A stretch of DNA of 64,000 bases from DATKSG01 sp035531775 (GTDB lineage Bacteria; Actinomycetota; Acidimicrobiia; Acidimicrobiales; UBA8190). The stretch is from contig DATKSG010000068.1 in the NCBI GenBank assembly GCA_035531775.1, positions 25,301 through 89,300 on the forward strand. The letters run 5' to 3'. The position numbers were made by a program, and so were the translations under genes. Positions 19,305-27,614 of this stretch are shown in pieces (positions within the stretch are counted from its first letter, which is position 1; each line of letters opens with the position of its first letter). The notes under the pieces are model-generated. The model was not told where the DNA came from, searched no databases, and saw only the letters and a list, made by a program, of their open reading frames with translations.

Positions 19305-19331
19305 TTAGCACTCTGACCTTGTGAGTGCTAA
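19305..19331 (-). promoter_or_regulatory. CIRCE operator (HrcA site) of groESL
   Basis: Perfect TTAGCACTC-N9-GAGTGCTAA inverted repeat (9-bp arms, 9-nt spacer), 26 nt upstream of the groES start. It is the standard binding site of the heat-shock repressor HrcA. No hrcA gene is in the window. Confidence 0.97.
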
Positions 19332-19359
19332 CGATAGCGGGCCGCCGACGACCAGGCAA
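19331..19359 (-). promoter_or_regulatory. Candidate sigma-A-type promoter of groESL
   Basis: On the minus strand TTGCCT (19354-19359) and TATCGT (19331-19336) are separated by exactly 17 nt. The -10 end touches the CIRCE operator, so HrcA bound there would block transcription initiation. Confidence 0.6.
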
Positions 19360-19406
19360 CTGCGGACTGGGCCGGGCTCAGCGGGGACTGACGCAGGCGG
19401 CGAGGC

Positions 19407-20411
19407 TCAGTCGAGCAGGGGCAGGCGCAGCCCGGGATCGGCGGCCGTGTCGAGCGGGCTCGGGCCGATGTGCTCGAGCTGCCACCAGCCGGCGGCGGCG
19501 ATCATGGCCGCGTTGTCGGTGCACATGGCCCGGCTGGGCAAGAAGGCCGGCAGGCCCAGCTCGGAGGCCGCAGCCTCGAAGGCCCGGCGCAGGGCCCCGT
19601 TGGCCGCCACTCCACCGGCCAGGCACATCCCGCCCGCCCCAACTCTCGAGGCGGCCCGGGCCGCCTTGGTCACCAGGACATCCACCACCGCCGCCTGGAA
19701 CGACGCCGCCACATCCTCGTCGGTGGCCTCGGGCCGCTTGCGCACGGCGTGGACCACGGCCGTCTTCACGCCGCTGAAGGACAGGTCAAGGCCCTCTTCC
19801 AGCATGGCCCGGGGGAAGGCGAAAGCCTCGCGGTCGCCGCTTTCAGCCGCCTTCTCGATGGCCGGGCCGCCTGGATAGCCGAGGCCGAGGAAGCGGGCCA
19901 CCTTGTCGAAGGCTTCCCCGGCGGCGTCGTCGAGGGTCGAGCCGAGCAGGCGGTAGCGCCCCGGGCCCTCCATGGACACCAGCATCGTGTGGCCCCCCGA
20001 GACGAGGAGGACCACCAGGGGCCAGGGCGGATCGGGATGGTCGAGCACGGCGGCGAAGAGATGGCCCTCCAAGTGGTTGACCGCCACATAGGGCAGGTCC
20101 CATCCGAGCGCCAGGGCCTTCGCCGCGCTGGTGCCGACCAGAAGCGAGCCGATGAGGCCGGGCCCGACGGTGGCGGCCACGGCGTCGAGGTCGCCGGCAC
20201 CGACCTCGGCGCGGGCCAGGGCCTCGGCCACCACCGGCAACACCAAGTCCAGATGAGCCCGTCCAGCCAACTCGGGCACCACCCCCCCATAGGCGGCGTG
20301 CAGGTCGACCTGGCTCGACACCACCGACGAGCAGATGTCGGTGCCGTCGCGCACGACGGCGGCGGCTGTTTCGTCGCACGAGGTCTCGAGGCCGAGGACG
20401 GTTCCGCTCAT
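19407..20411 (-). CDS. tsaD: TsaD, tRNA t6A37 threonylcarbamoyltransferase
   Basis: Transfers threonylcarbamoyl from TC-AMP to A37 of ANN-decoding tRNAs. It has 334 residues and starts MSGTVLGLETSCDETA. The metal-binding His113 and His117 are in NHLEGH; LVSGGHTML and LAGGVAANGALR are ASKHA-fold motifs. The ATG at 20411 overlaps the rimI stop by 4 nt, completing a tsaE-tsaB-rimI-tsaD chain. TsaC is not in the window. Confidence 0.97.
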   Translation of the reverse strand: MSGTVLGLETSCDETAAAVVRDGTDICSSVVSSQVDLHAAYGGVVPELAGRAHLDLVLPVVAEALARAEVGAGDLDAVAATVGPGLIGSLLVGTSAAKALALGWDLPYVAVNHLEGHLFAAVLDHPDPPWPLVVLLVSGGHTMLVSMEGPGRYRLLGSTLDDAAGEAFDKVARFLGLGYPGGPAIEKAAESGDREAFAFPRAMLEEGLDLSFSGVKTAVVHAVRKRPEATDEDVAASFQAAVVDVLVTKAARAASRVGAGGMCLAGGVAANGALRRAFEAAASELGLPAFLPSRAMCTDNAAMIAAAGWWQLEHIGPSPLDTAADPGLRLPLLD

Positions 20412-20968
20412 CGGTCCTGGCGCAAGCGGGCCTCGATCAGGCTCAGGCGCTCGCCATATTCGGCGCTGTCGATGTCGTAGGCCCACATGATGATGGCGTC
20501 CTCGCCCGTTTCGGCGTAGTAGTTGCGGCGCACTCCGGCCGGCGCGAAACCGAAGCGCCGGTACAGCGTCTGCGCGGCGTGGTTGCCGGTGCGCACCTCC
20601 AAGGTGAGATGGCGCGCCCCCAACCGGGGGGCAGCCCGGGCCAGGTCGAGCAGCAACACGGTGCCGATGCCCCGGCGGTGCCAAGCCGGGTCCACGGTGA
20701 GCGTGGTCACGTGCCCTTCGTCCATGACCAGCATGAGGCCGGCATATCCCACCACCATGGGGCCGATGGTGGCGGCGCAGTACCGGCGCGACGTGCGCTG
20801 GGCCAGCTCGGACAGAAAGAGGGTGGCCGACCACGGCCGCGGGTAGCAGTCCTCCTCGATGCGGGCCACCGTGCGCAGATGCCGTCGGCGAAGCGGCACC
20901 ACCCGCACTGCACCGGCCACGTCGTCGCCGGGCGCTGTCCCCGAGGTGGCGAGCTCGTCCACGGTCAC
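20408..20968 (-). CDS. rimI: RimI-like N-alpha-acetyltransferase
   Basis: GNAT acetyltransferase of the RimI group, which acetylates the N-terminus of ribosomal protein S18 and possibly others. It has 186 residues. The acetyl-CoA loop is DPAWHRRGIGTVLL, followed by LEVRTGNHAAQTLYRRFGF, the usual RimI ending. A 20-residue N-terminal extension precedes the fold. The GTG start overlaps tsaB (GTGA) and the stop overlaps tsaD, an arrangement common in actinobacteria. Confidence 0.92.
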   Translation of the reverse strand: MTVDELATSGTAPGDDVAGAVRVVPLRRRHLRTVARIEEDCYPRPWSATLFLSELAQRTSRRYCAATIGPMVVGYAGLMLVMDEGHVTTLTVDPAWHRRGIGTVLLLDLARAAPRLGARHLTLEVRTGNHAAQTLYRRFGFAPAGVRRNYYAETGEDAIIMWAYDIDSAEYGERLSLIEARLRQDR

Positions 20969-21747
20969 CGACCGCCCGCCGGGCGTGCCGGGGCGCGCTG
21001 CTCCCAGTTGATGCGCACGTCGGCCGGGCGCAGGTAGCGGGCCCCCACCGCCGATGGCGGGCGCCCGAGCCCGGCCACGGCACGGCTCAAGGTCAAGGCG
21101 GCGAGCGCGGCGACATCGGGGTGGGTGGCGCCAGGCCCCGCCACCTCGACGCCGGGCACCGACTCGAGCAGGTCCCGATATCGCCGGGCCCCGTCACCCA
21201 AACACAGGCACGGTTCGTCCAACCCGGCCAGGTCGGCGGCCAGGGCTTCGGGGCTCCACAGCCCCTCCTCGCCCACGGGGGAGACGGCCGATACGGCACT
21301 GCCGGTGCCGCGGGCCGGCTGATGGGCACTGCCGGTGCCAACCGCACGGAAGCGGGCCGAGAACACCTCGCCGCGCCGGGCGTCGACCACGGGGATGAGG
21401 AGAGGGAGCCCGGTGCCGCCCGGTGCCCGGCACCGGGCGGCACCGAGGGCCAGCACTTCGAGGCTGCCCGCCTCCACCAGCGGTACGCCCAAGGCGAAGG
21501 CGAGCGCTTTGGCCGTGGCCAGCCCCACGCGCAGCCCGGTGAAGAGCCCGGGGCCGACGTCCACACCCACGGCATCGAGATCCCCGAGAGCGATGCCGGC
21601 GCTGCGACAGGCGAAGGACACCGCCGGAGCCAGGGTCTCGGCGTGGCGCCGGCCGCGGGCGAGAGCCACGTGGGCCACCACCCCGCTGTCGTCGGCCAGG
21701 GCCACGGCGGCCACGTCGGTAGCTGACTCGATGGCCAGAAGCAGCAC
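20965..21747 (-). CDS. tsaB: TsaB, tRNA t6A synthesis scaffold protein
   Basis: Partner of TsaD and TsaE in t6A synthesis. It has 260 residues and starts VLLLAIESATD. The ASKHA core has GVDVGPGLFTGLRVGLATAK. The frame is open further upstream inside tsaE, but the GTG at 21747 lies 2 nt after the tsaE stop and matches the family start. A Gly-Thr-Gly-Ser-Ala motif occurs twice around residue 140, encoded by a 15-bp direct repeat (near 21290-21340). Confidence 0.93.
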   Translation of the reverse strand: MLLLAIESATDVAAVALADDSGVVAHVALARGRRHAETLAPAVSFACRSAGIALGDLDAVGVDVGPGLFTGLRVGLATAKALAFALGVPLVEAGSLEVLALGAARCRAPGGTGLPLLIPVVDARRGEVFSARFRAVGTGSAHQPARGTGSAVSAVSPVGEEGLWSPEALAADLAGLDEPCLCLGDGARRYRDLLESVPGVEVAGPGATHPDVAALAALTLSRAVAGLGRPPSAVGARYLRPADVRINWEQRAPARPAGGR

Positions 21748-21749
21748 GG

Positions 21750-22364
21750 CTAAGCCGCCGTGCCGGCCGAGAGCACCTGGGCGCGCAGGCTCTCGAGGTG
21801 CGGGCGGTGGCGAGCCGGGAGCGCGATGCTCACGGTCCGCTCCTCGTCGCTCGGGCCGGGGGCGAGCCGGACCGTCACCGGATCGGGCCCGAGAACGGGT
21901 TCGGCCACGTCGCCCCACTCGACGATGGCCACGGCGCCGTCCTCGACCATCTCGCCGAGAGCGAGGTCGGCCACCTCCTGCCAGGAATCCAGCCGGTATA
22001 GATCGGCGTGCAGCATGGTTCGCACGCCCCGGTGCGCGCCGGCGCAGAGATAGGGACGTACCAGCGTGAAAGTTGGGCTGGTCACGGCCTCGTCCACCCC
22101 GAGCCCGGCGGCCAGGCCTTGGGCGAAGGTGGTCTTGCCGGCCCCTAGGTCGCCGACTAGCAGCACCACGTCACCTGGGGCGAGCACGCCGGCGAGAGCA
22201 GCCCCCACCGCCTTCGTGTGTTCGGCGCCCGTCGTTCGGGCCACGATGGGCTCGCCGGCACTGGTGTGGGGCTGGTTCGTGTGGGGCTGGTTCGTGTGGG
22301 GCTGGTTCGCGTGGGGCTGGTTCGCGTGGGGCTGGTTCGTGTGGGGCTGGCCGGCGTCGTTCAT
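21750..22364 (-). CDS. tsaE: TsaE, t6A synthesis ATPase with repeat N-terminus
   Basis: ATPase that powers the TsaBD complex. It has 204 residues, against about 150-160 for most TsaE. The P-loop GDLGAGKTTFAQGLA and TSPTFTLVRPY switch region are intact, as is the LYRLD motif. The extra length is an N-terminal run of a five-residue Gln-Pro-His-(Thr/Ala)-Asn repeat (residues about 6-34) before the domain starts at IVARTTG. The ATG at 22364 overlaps udg by 4 nt. A start after the repeat is conceivable, but no equally good codon and ribosome site is visible there. Confidence 0.92.
   Translation of the reverse strand: MNDAGQPHTNQPHANQPHANQPHTNQPHTNQPHTSAGEPIVARTTGAEHTKAVGAALAGVLAPGDVVLLVGDLGAGKTTFAQGLAAGLGVDEAVTSPTFTLVRPYLCAGAHRGVRTMLHADLYRLDSWQEVADLALGEMVEDGAVAIVEWGDVAEPVLGPDPVTVRLAPGPSDEERTVSIALPARHRPHLESLRAQVLSAGTAA
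22264..22353. repeat. 15-bp tandem repeat, 6 copies, at the 5' end of tsaE
   Basis: Six copies of gtgtggggctggttc with a few T/C changes, running 22264-22353 without interruption. They encode a His- and Pro-rich five-residue repeat in the first 35 residues of TsaE. Confidence 0.95.
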
Positions 22365-22924
22365 GGCGACATGGCGGGCAGCAGCCGCTTGGCCCGCACG
22401 AAGTCGGCGCGCATCTCGGCCACCACCTCGGCCCCGCCGCGCAGGGCCGCCGCCGGGTGATACGTGGGCACCAGATGGCCACGACCAAAGTCGTAAGTGG
22501 CGCCGCGCAGCTTGCGTATGCCCTCGGTCGTGTCGAGCAGCAGTCGGGTGGCGAAGTTGCCCAAGGTGACAATCACGGCCGGGTCCACCAGCTCGATTTG
22601 CCTCTCGAGATAGGGCCGACAGGCGGCAATCTCGTCGGGCAACGGGTCACGGTTGCCCGGCGGCCGGCACTTGACCACGTTGGCGATGTAACACCCGGTG
22701 CGGTCGATGCCGATCTCCTGGCGCATCAAGGTGTCGAGCAGCTTCCCCGAGCGGCCCACGAAGGGCTCGCCCTGCAGGTCCTCCTGGTGCCCGGGGCCTT
22801 CGCCCACGAACATGAGCGGCGCGTCGTCGCGTCCGACGCCGAAGACGACCTGGGTGCGCCCGGCCGCCAGGGGGCACTTGGTGCACGCCAGGGCCTCGGT
22901 GCGCACCTGCTGGAGCGTGGCCAC
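22361..22924 (-). CDS. udg: Family 4 uracil-DNA glycosylase (iron-sulfur type)
   Basis: Removes uracil from DNA. It has 187 residues. The four cluster ligands expected for family 4 are present as Cys14, Cys17, Cys86 and Cys102. The active-site motifs are FVGEGPGHQEDLQGEPFVG and a C-terminal HP element (YHPAAALR). The start is GTG at 22924. It is the most upstream gene of the udg-tsaE-tsaB-rimI-tsaD run. Confidence 0.94.
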   Translation of the reverse strand: MATLQQVRTEALACTKCPLAAGRTQVVFGVGRDDAPLMFVGEGPGHQEDLQGEPFVGRSGKLLDTLMRQEIGIDRTGCYIANVVKCRPPGNRDPLPDEIAACRPYLERQIELVDPAVIVTLGNFATRLLLDTTEGIRKLRGATYDFGRGHLVPTYHPAAALRGGAEVVAEMRADFVRAKRLLPAMSP

Positions 22925-22985
22925 GGCGGCATGGTACCGCCAGGGCCGCAGAGACCCTGAGGCGGCTGGAGCGCCGGGCCGGCCT

Positions 22986-23009
22986 GGCCGCCGTGCCGGC
23001 CGGGCGGCC
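22986..23009 (-). terminator. GC-rich hairpin downstream of the alpha/beta hydrolase gene
   Basis: A 7-bp perfect stem (ggccgcc / ggcggcc) with a 10-nt loop, 13 nt after the hydrolase stop, in the 98-nt gap before udg. There is no U-tract, so it is only a possible terminator. Confidence 0.35.
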
Positions 23010-23022
23010 GAGGAGGGGCCGC

Positions 23023-24135
23023 TCAGGCGAGTTTGGCCGAGAACTCCGCCAGCAAGTGCGAGAACTCGCGCGGGCGCTCGAGCATGGGCATGTGCCCGCA
23101 GCGAGGCAACTCGACGAGCTGGGCCTGGGGCAGCGTATGGGCCATGCGCCGGGCGTGGCGGAGTCCTGTTAGCCGGTCACGCGATCCGACCACCACCAAC
23201 ACTGGCAGGTCGATGGCATCGAGTCTGGCCGACAGGTCGAAGACGGCGAGCGACGGCAGTAGCCGGCCCAGGGTGCCGCGTGGCGTGGACATGTGCTGGC
23301 GCGCCACGAACTGGACCTGGGCCGCCACCGGCTCGGGGCCGAAGCCCAACCGAGTGACCCACCACCGAAGGTCGGCAGCGGACAGAGTGCGGGCGCCGGC
23401 CCTGTCGGCCAAGAGCACAAGGCGCGACGACAACGGCGCGCTCAGGCGAGCCACGCCGGTGAGCCCCGGCACCGATACGAAGGGTCCGGCCGAGGTGGAG
23501 GCCAGGACCAGGCCGCTGATGCGCCGCCGGCGCTCGTCCTCGGGCATGTCGCACACGAGCTGCATGGCCACCATGCCGCCCATGGAGTGCCCGACTAGCA
23601 CGCTTTGACGTACGTCGAGCGCCTCGAGCACGCGCCGGACATCGGATGCCATTCGGGCGATGGCCGGAGCGCCGGCGCCGGCGCCGGGCCTGGCGCCGGC
23701 CTCGGCCCTGGCGCCGGCCATCTGGACCACATCTGTCCGGCCATCCGGGGCACGGAAGCCGTCACTGCCCGGCACACTGCGACCGTGGCCGCGCAGATCG
23801 ACGGCCAATACGCGGTGTTCCTCGGTGAGATCGGTCAGCTGGTGCACCCACGTCTCGCTCGACAACAACATGCCGTGGAGCAGGACGAGCACCGGGCCAC
23901 GGCCGCGCTCGACCACATGGATGGTGCCGCCATCCTCGGTTTCGATGTCATGGTGCACGAGATCATCGGGCATGACCAATCCCTCGTCGGCCTCGCCTTG
24001 CCGAGCTGCGTCAAGGGCTTTGCGCACCACGCGGTGCTGAGCCGCCCAGGCGGCGGCCAGCCCCCCGGCGACACCGAAAGCGGCGATGGACTGCACCCGA
24101 CTCTTCGTCCCACCCGATCGCGCGCCGCCACTCAT
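23023..24135 (-). CDS. Alpha/beta-fold hydrolase
   Basis: 370 residues. The nucleophile elbow is GHSMGG (Ser184), the oxyanion-hole region LLHGML (85-90), and an acid and His near the C-terminus fit VVGSRDRLTG and CGHMPM. The N-terminal stretch FGVAGGLAAAW may be a weak membrane segment. A Gly-Ala-Pro insert around 139-158 interrupts the core between strands. The substrate is unknown. In many actinobacteria a similar hydrolase lies between alr and the tsa genes, as here. Confidence 0.8.
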   Translation of the reverse strand: MSGGARSGGTKSRVQSIAAFGVAGGLAAAWAAQHRVVRKALDAARQGEADEGLVMPDDLVHHDIETEDGGTIHVVERGRGPVLVLLHGMLLSSETWVHQLTDLTEEHRVLAVDLRGHGRSVPGSDGFRAPDGRTDVVQMAGARAEAGARPGAGAGAPAIARMASDVRRVLEALDVRQSVLVGHSMGGMVAMQLVCDMPEDERRRRISGLVLASTSAGPFVSVPGLTGVARLSAPLSSRLVLLADRAGARTLSAADLRWWVTRLGFGPEPVAAQVQFVARQHMSTPRGTLGRLLPSLAVFDLSARLDAIDLPVLVVVGSRDRLTGLRHARRMAHTLPQAQLVELPRCGHMPMLERPREFSHLLAEFSAKLA

Positions 24136-24224
24136 GGCCCCTCCCCTCGCTTGCCGTCCGCATCTCTCTCGACGCCCGGCGGCCTCTACCCGCGCAGAGT
24201 CTGACGCCTTTTGGGCGGCCTTGC

Positions 24225-24406
24225 TCAGGGGGCGGCGGCGGCTTGCTCGGCGTCCACCGCGAGCCTCGCCGGGGGGCGGCGGCGGCGGCTTGCTCGGCGT
24301 CCACCGCGAGCCTCGTCAGGGGGCGGCGGCGGCTTGCTCGGCGTCGATCACGAGCCTCGTCAGGGGGCGGCGGCGGCGGCTTGCTCGGCGTCGATCACGA
24401 GCCTCG
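24225..24406. repeat. Four tandem copies (44/47/44/47 bp) of the alr 3' end
   Basis: Copies at 24225-24268, 24269-24315, 24316-24359 and 24360-24406. The rightmost copy encodes the real alr C-terminus (RLVIDAEQAAAAAP) and its TGA. The other three lie downstream in non-coding DNA. Lengths alternate by one ggc triplet. The two right copies share gatcacgag where the two left copies share ccaccgcgag, so a 91-bp pair seems to have been duplicated as a unit. Confidence 0.95.
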
Positions 24407-25589
24407 GCACCCGGGGCCCGATCCCGCACACCACCTCGTAGGCGATGGTGTCGAGTACCTTGGCCCACTCCCACGCCGAGATGGACTCCTCGCCCTGGGC
24501 ACCTATGAGGACAACCTCGTCACCCGCAACCACGTCGGCGGCGGGCCCACAATCGACCAGGATCTGGTCCATGGTCACCGTGCCGGCCAACGGACGCCGG
24601 CGGCCTCCGATGAGCACGGTCCCGCCGCCGTCGAAATACCGGCGAGGCACACCGTCGGCGTAGCCGATGGGGACGATGGCCACCGCTGATGGCTCGGGCA
24701 GCGGGTAACGGCGCCCATAGGAAGGACGCTCGCCCTCGTCCACGTTGCGGACAAACGACACCCTGGCCCGCAGTGACAACACCGGGCGCAGCTCGCCGTG
24801 GCCGCCTCCGGCCGCCACCGCCGCCGCCAGAGCCGGACCGAGGCCCGGGCCCGGCAGCAAGCCGTACAGGGCGATGCCGCAGCGCACCAGGTCGAGACGC
24901 GCCGATGGATGGGCGATGGCGCCGGCCGAGTTGGCGGCGTGGACGAGCCGTGGCGTGAGCCCGGCGGCGGCTAGGGAGCGACGGACGTCCTCCAGGCGAC
25001 CCAGCTGCGTGGCGGTGAAGTCGTCGTCCTCGGTGGCCGATCCGTCCGCCACGGCCAGGTGGGTGTAAAGCCCGTCAAAGCGGAGCTGCGGAGCGGCCAC
25101 CACCGCCCCCACGATCTCGGCCACGTCCTGTGGATCGGCACCCACTCGGTGCATGCCAGTGTCCACCTTGACATGTACCGCCACGGTGGACGCGGCGGCA
25201 GCGGCCTCCTCGGCCAAGGCCCGCACACCGGAACGCGTGTAGAGAGTCGGCACCAGGCCGTGGGCCACCACTTCGGCCATGGCATCGGCCGGGGGCTCCG
25301 ACAGCACGAGCACCGGCGCCGAGATGCCCGCTTGGCGCAGGGCGATGCCTTCCTCGACGAGGGCCACCGCCAGCCACGACGCTCCCCCCTCGAGCGCCGC
25401 CCTGCTAACGGCGGCGGCACCGTGGCCGTAGCCGTCGGCCTTGACCACCACGCACAGGCGCGACGGTGCCACCATCTGGGCCAGCAGGGCCGCGTTATGG
25501 CGCACGGCCGCCAGGTCGACGGCGACCCAAGCCGGGCGGAGGTCGGCCCTCGGAGTGGGGGGGGCTCCGGTGACGGCGGGCTCAGTCAC
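24360..25589 (-). CDS. alr: Alr, alanine racemase
   Basis: PLP enzyme that makes D-alanine for peptidoglycan. It has 409 residues. The PLP lysine is Lys50 in VVVKADGYGHG. The second catalytic base is the Tyr in ERPSYGRRY, and PIGYADGVPRRY and GTVTMDQILVD are conserved C-terminal elements. The GTG at 25589 overlaps the nnr stop by 8 nt and gives a ~19-residue head before WVAVDLAAVRHN. The last residues are an Ala run encoded by the unit that is repeated downstream. Confidence 0.95.
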   Translation of the reverse strand: MTEPAVTGAPPTPRADLRPAWVAVDLAAVRHNAALLAQMVAPSRLCVVVKADGYGHGAAAVSRAALEGGASWLAVALVEEGIALRQAGISAPVLVLSEPPADAMAEVVAHGLVPTLYTRSGVRALAEEAAAAASTVAVHVKVDTGMHRVGADPQDVAEIVGAVVAAPQLRFDGLYTHLAVADGSATEDDDFTATQLGRLEDVRRSLAAAGLTPRLVHAANSAGAIAHPSARLDLVRCGIALYGLLPGPGLGPALAAAVAAGGGHGELRPVLSLRARVSFVRNVDEGERPSYGRRYPLPEPSAVAIVPIGYADGVPRRYFDGGGTVLIGGRRRPLAGTVTMDQILVDCGPAADVVAGDEVVLIGAQGEESISAWEWAKVLDTIAYEVVCGIGPRVPRLVIDAEQAAAAAP

Positions 25590-27084
25590 GGTGCACGCTC
25601 GACAGCCACTTGGCCACCAGGTCGGGGAGGTCGCTCGCCACCAGGCCCTCGGGCGGGCCGAGGGCGGCGGCGGCCCCATGGACATGGGCTCCCACAGAAG
25701 CCGCCTCGAGCGGTTCGAGACCCCGTGCGACCATGGCGGCGATGACGCCGGCCAGGACGTCGCCGGTACCGGCGGTGGCCAGGCGCGGCGATCCGGCGGT
25801 GACCAGGCGCACTGTGCCATGAGGATCGGCGATCACGGTGGTCGGCCCCTTGAGCAACACCACCGCTCCCAACTCGGCGGCAGCGCGACGCACGTCGGCA
25901 ATGCGGTCGGGCCCCGGAGCTTGGCCGGTCAGATGGGCGAACTCGCCGTCGTGAGGGGTGAGGATGACGGGGCCGGCGGCAGTGGCTAGGGCTTCGGCGG
26001 CAGCGGCTAGGGCTTCGGCAGGTCCGGCGGTGGTGCCGGCTCTGGCCGGGGTGGACGCGGTGGACGCGGTGGCCGCGGTGGCCGGGGTGGACGGGGTGGA
26101 CGGGGTGGCCGGGGTGGACGGGGTGGCCGGGGTGGCCAGAGCGAAAAGGCCGTCGGCGTCGATCACGGCGGCTCCGGAGAAGGCGATCAGGAATCGCTTC
26201 ACGTCCTGTGCGGTAGCGGGGTCGCGCCCCAAGCCGGGGCCTATGACCACGGCGGCACATCGTTCGGCCATGGACAGCGCCAGGCTGGACCAACCGACGG
26301 CAGGAATGGTGACGCTGACCGCTTCACGAAGGGAGGTGGCGTCCCCGTCGGCACCGGGCACTCCGAGGCAGACCATGCCGGCGCCGGACCGGTAGGCGCC
26401 CCACGCGCACAGGTCGGCTGCACCGGTCATCCCCGGCGAGCCAGCCACGACGGCCACCGCCGATTGCCACTTGTGCGCCGCCCGAGACCGCATTGGCACC
26501 AAGACACCCACGTCGCTGTCCTCCATGACGCCCATGCGGGCGCGCGACACGTCGAGGCCGATGTCGGCCACAACGACCTGGCCGGCGAGCAACGGGCCGT
26601 CGCCCTGCAGCAGTCCGGGCTTCAAGGCGGCGAAGGTAACCGTCACATCGGCCCGCAGCGGTTCACCGCACGCTTCGCCCGTGCCGCCGTCCACCCCCGA
26701 AGGGATGTCCACAGCCAACACCGGCACACCGGGCGGGACCGAAGGGGCTCGGTAGCGCCCGCGGAAGCCAGTGCCGTAGGCGGCATCGATGACCAGGTCG
26801 ACGGTGCTGGCCGGCCCGATGCGCTCGGGAGCATCCGCCGCCTCGATCACCGTCACACGCGCCCCCCGCCGAGTGAGGAGATCGGCGGCCGCCCGCCCGT
26901 CGGCACCGTTGTTACCCTTGCCGGCAATCACCACCACCTTTCGGCCGTAGCCACCCCCGAGCATGCGCAGGCCATGACGCGCCACCGCCGTGCCGGCCCG
27001 TTCGACCAGAGTCGCCTCGCTCAGGGACCGGCGAGCTTCCTCGTCGATGGCCCGCATCTCTTCACAGGTGACCACCGGTCTCAT
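25582..27084 (-). CDS. nnr: Bifunctional NAD(P)H-hydrate epimerase / ADP-dependent dehydratase
   Basis: Repairs hydrated NADH and NADPH. It has 500 residues. The N-terminal epimerase (YjeF-N) has VVIAGKGNNGADG (usual GxGNNGGDG) and VDIPSGVDGGTG. The C-terminal kinase-like dehydratase has GPGLGRDP, LTPHDGEFAHL and ATAGTGDVLAGVIAAM. An Ala-Thr-Pro-Ser insert near residues 316-345, from a 9-bp repeat, interrupts the dehydratase domain after VIDADGLFAL. The ATG at 27084 overlaps acpS (ATGA). Confidence 0.95.
   Translation of the reverse strand: MRPVVTCEEMRAIDEEARRSLSEATLVERAGTAVARHGLRMLGGGYGRKVVVIAGKGNNGADGRAAADLLTRRGARVTVIEAADAPERIGPASTVDLVIDAAYGTGFRGRYRAPSVPPGVPVLAVDIPSGVDGGTGEACGEPLRADVTVTFAALKPGLLQGDGPLLAGQVVVADIGLDVSRARMGVMEDSDVGVLVPMRSRAAHKWQSAVAVVAGSPGMTGAADLCAWGAYRSGAGMVCLGVPGADGDATSLREAVSVTIPAVGWSSLALSMAERCAAVVIGPGLGRDPATAQDVKRFLIAFSGAAVIDADGLFALATPATPSTPATPSTPSTPATAATASTASTPARAGTTAGPAEALAAAAEALATAAGPVILTPHDGEFAHLTGQAPGPDRIADVRRAAAELGAVVLLKGPTTVIADPHGTVRLVTAGSPRLATAGTGDVLAGVIAAMVARGLEPLEAASVGAHVHGAAAALGPPEGLVASDLPDLVAKWLSSVHRD
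26048..26137. repeat. 9-bp tandem repeat, 10 copies, inside nnr
   Basis: Ten copies of (g/g,c)ggtgg(ac/cc) type 9-mers, for example ggggtggac and ggggtggcc, encoding Thr-Pro-Ser/Thr-Pro-Ala/Thr-Ala-Ala triplets within the dehydratase domain. Confidence 0.92.
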
Positions 27085-27614
27085 CGTCGTACCGCATCGC
27101 ACGGACACGGGCCTTCGGCCACCACGCTGGCCAGGGCCACGTCGTCGGTATGGGTGAGCGAGATGTGCCATCGCCCGATCCCGCGGGCACTGGCCAGGGC
27201 AGCCGCCGGGGCGGCCAGTATCAGCCCCGGCTCCCCACTTTGGCCGCGCACCACTTCCATGTCGCGAAAGGAGACGGCACCGATGCCGACGCCCAGCGCT
27301 TTGAGCGCAGCCTCCTTGGCGGCGAAGCGCACCGCCAATCGCTGGCTCGGATCGGCGGATCGTTCGGCATACGCACGCTCGCCTTCGGTGAATATTCGGC
27401 CAGCCAGACCAGGCCGGCGTCGCAAGACTTGACGAAAGCGCTCGACATCCACTGCGTCGACGCCGACACCACGCACGTGGCCACCGGGTGCCGCGGGTGC
27501 CGCGGGTGCCGCGGGTGCCGCGGGTGCCGCGGGTGCCGCGGGTGCCGCGGGGTCAGCTAGTGCAGCGGCGTCAGTGAGCGCCGTGGGCTTCTCGGGCGCC
27601 GTGGGCTTGGTCAC
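27081..27614 (-). CDS. acpS: AcpS, holo-acyl-carrier-protein synthase with Ala-Pro N-terminal extension
   Basis: Transfers 4'-phosphopantetheine from CoA to ACP. The catalytic part starts at VRGVGVDAVDVERF and has FTEGERAYAE and VRFAAKEAALKALG with the metal-binding Asp and Glu. From the GTG at 27614 (overlapping glmS by GTGA) the protein is 177 residues, of which about 43 are an extension ending in an Ala-Ala-Pro repeat. An in-frame GTG at 27485, right at the homology start, would give a normal 134-residue enzyme. Which start is used cannot be decided from sequence. Confidence 0.9.
   Translation of the reverse strand: MTKPTAPEKPTALTDAAALADPAAPAAPAAPAAPAAPAAPAAPGGHVRGVGVDAVDVERFRQVLRRRPGLAGRIFTEGERAYAERSADPSQRLAVRFAAKEAALKALGVGIGAVSFRDMEVVRGQSGEPGLILAAPAAALASARGIGRWHISLTHTDDVALASVVAEGPCPCDAVRR
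27486..27548. repeat. 9-bp perfect tandem repeat, 7 copies, at the 5' end of acpS
   Basis: Seven identical copies of gggtgccgc. In the acpS frame they encode Ala-Ala-Pro repeats. Perfect identity points to recent expansion. Confidence 0.95.

Noticed and set aside
24225..24406. Possible CRISPR array from the evenly repeated 44-47-bp units
   Set aside because: The copies are contiguous with no spacers, contain the alr stop, and no cas gene is near.
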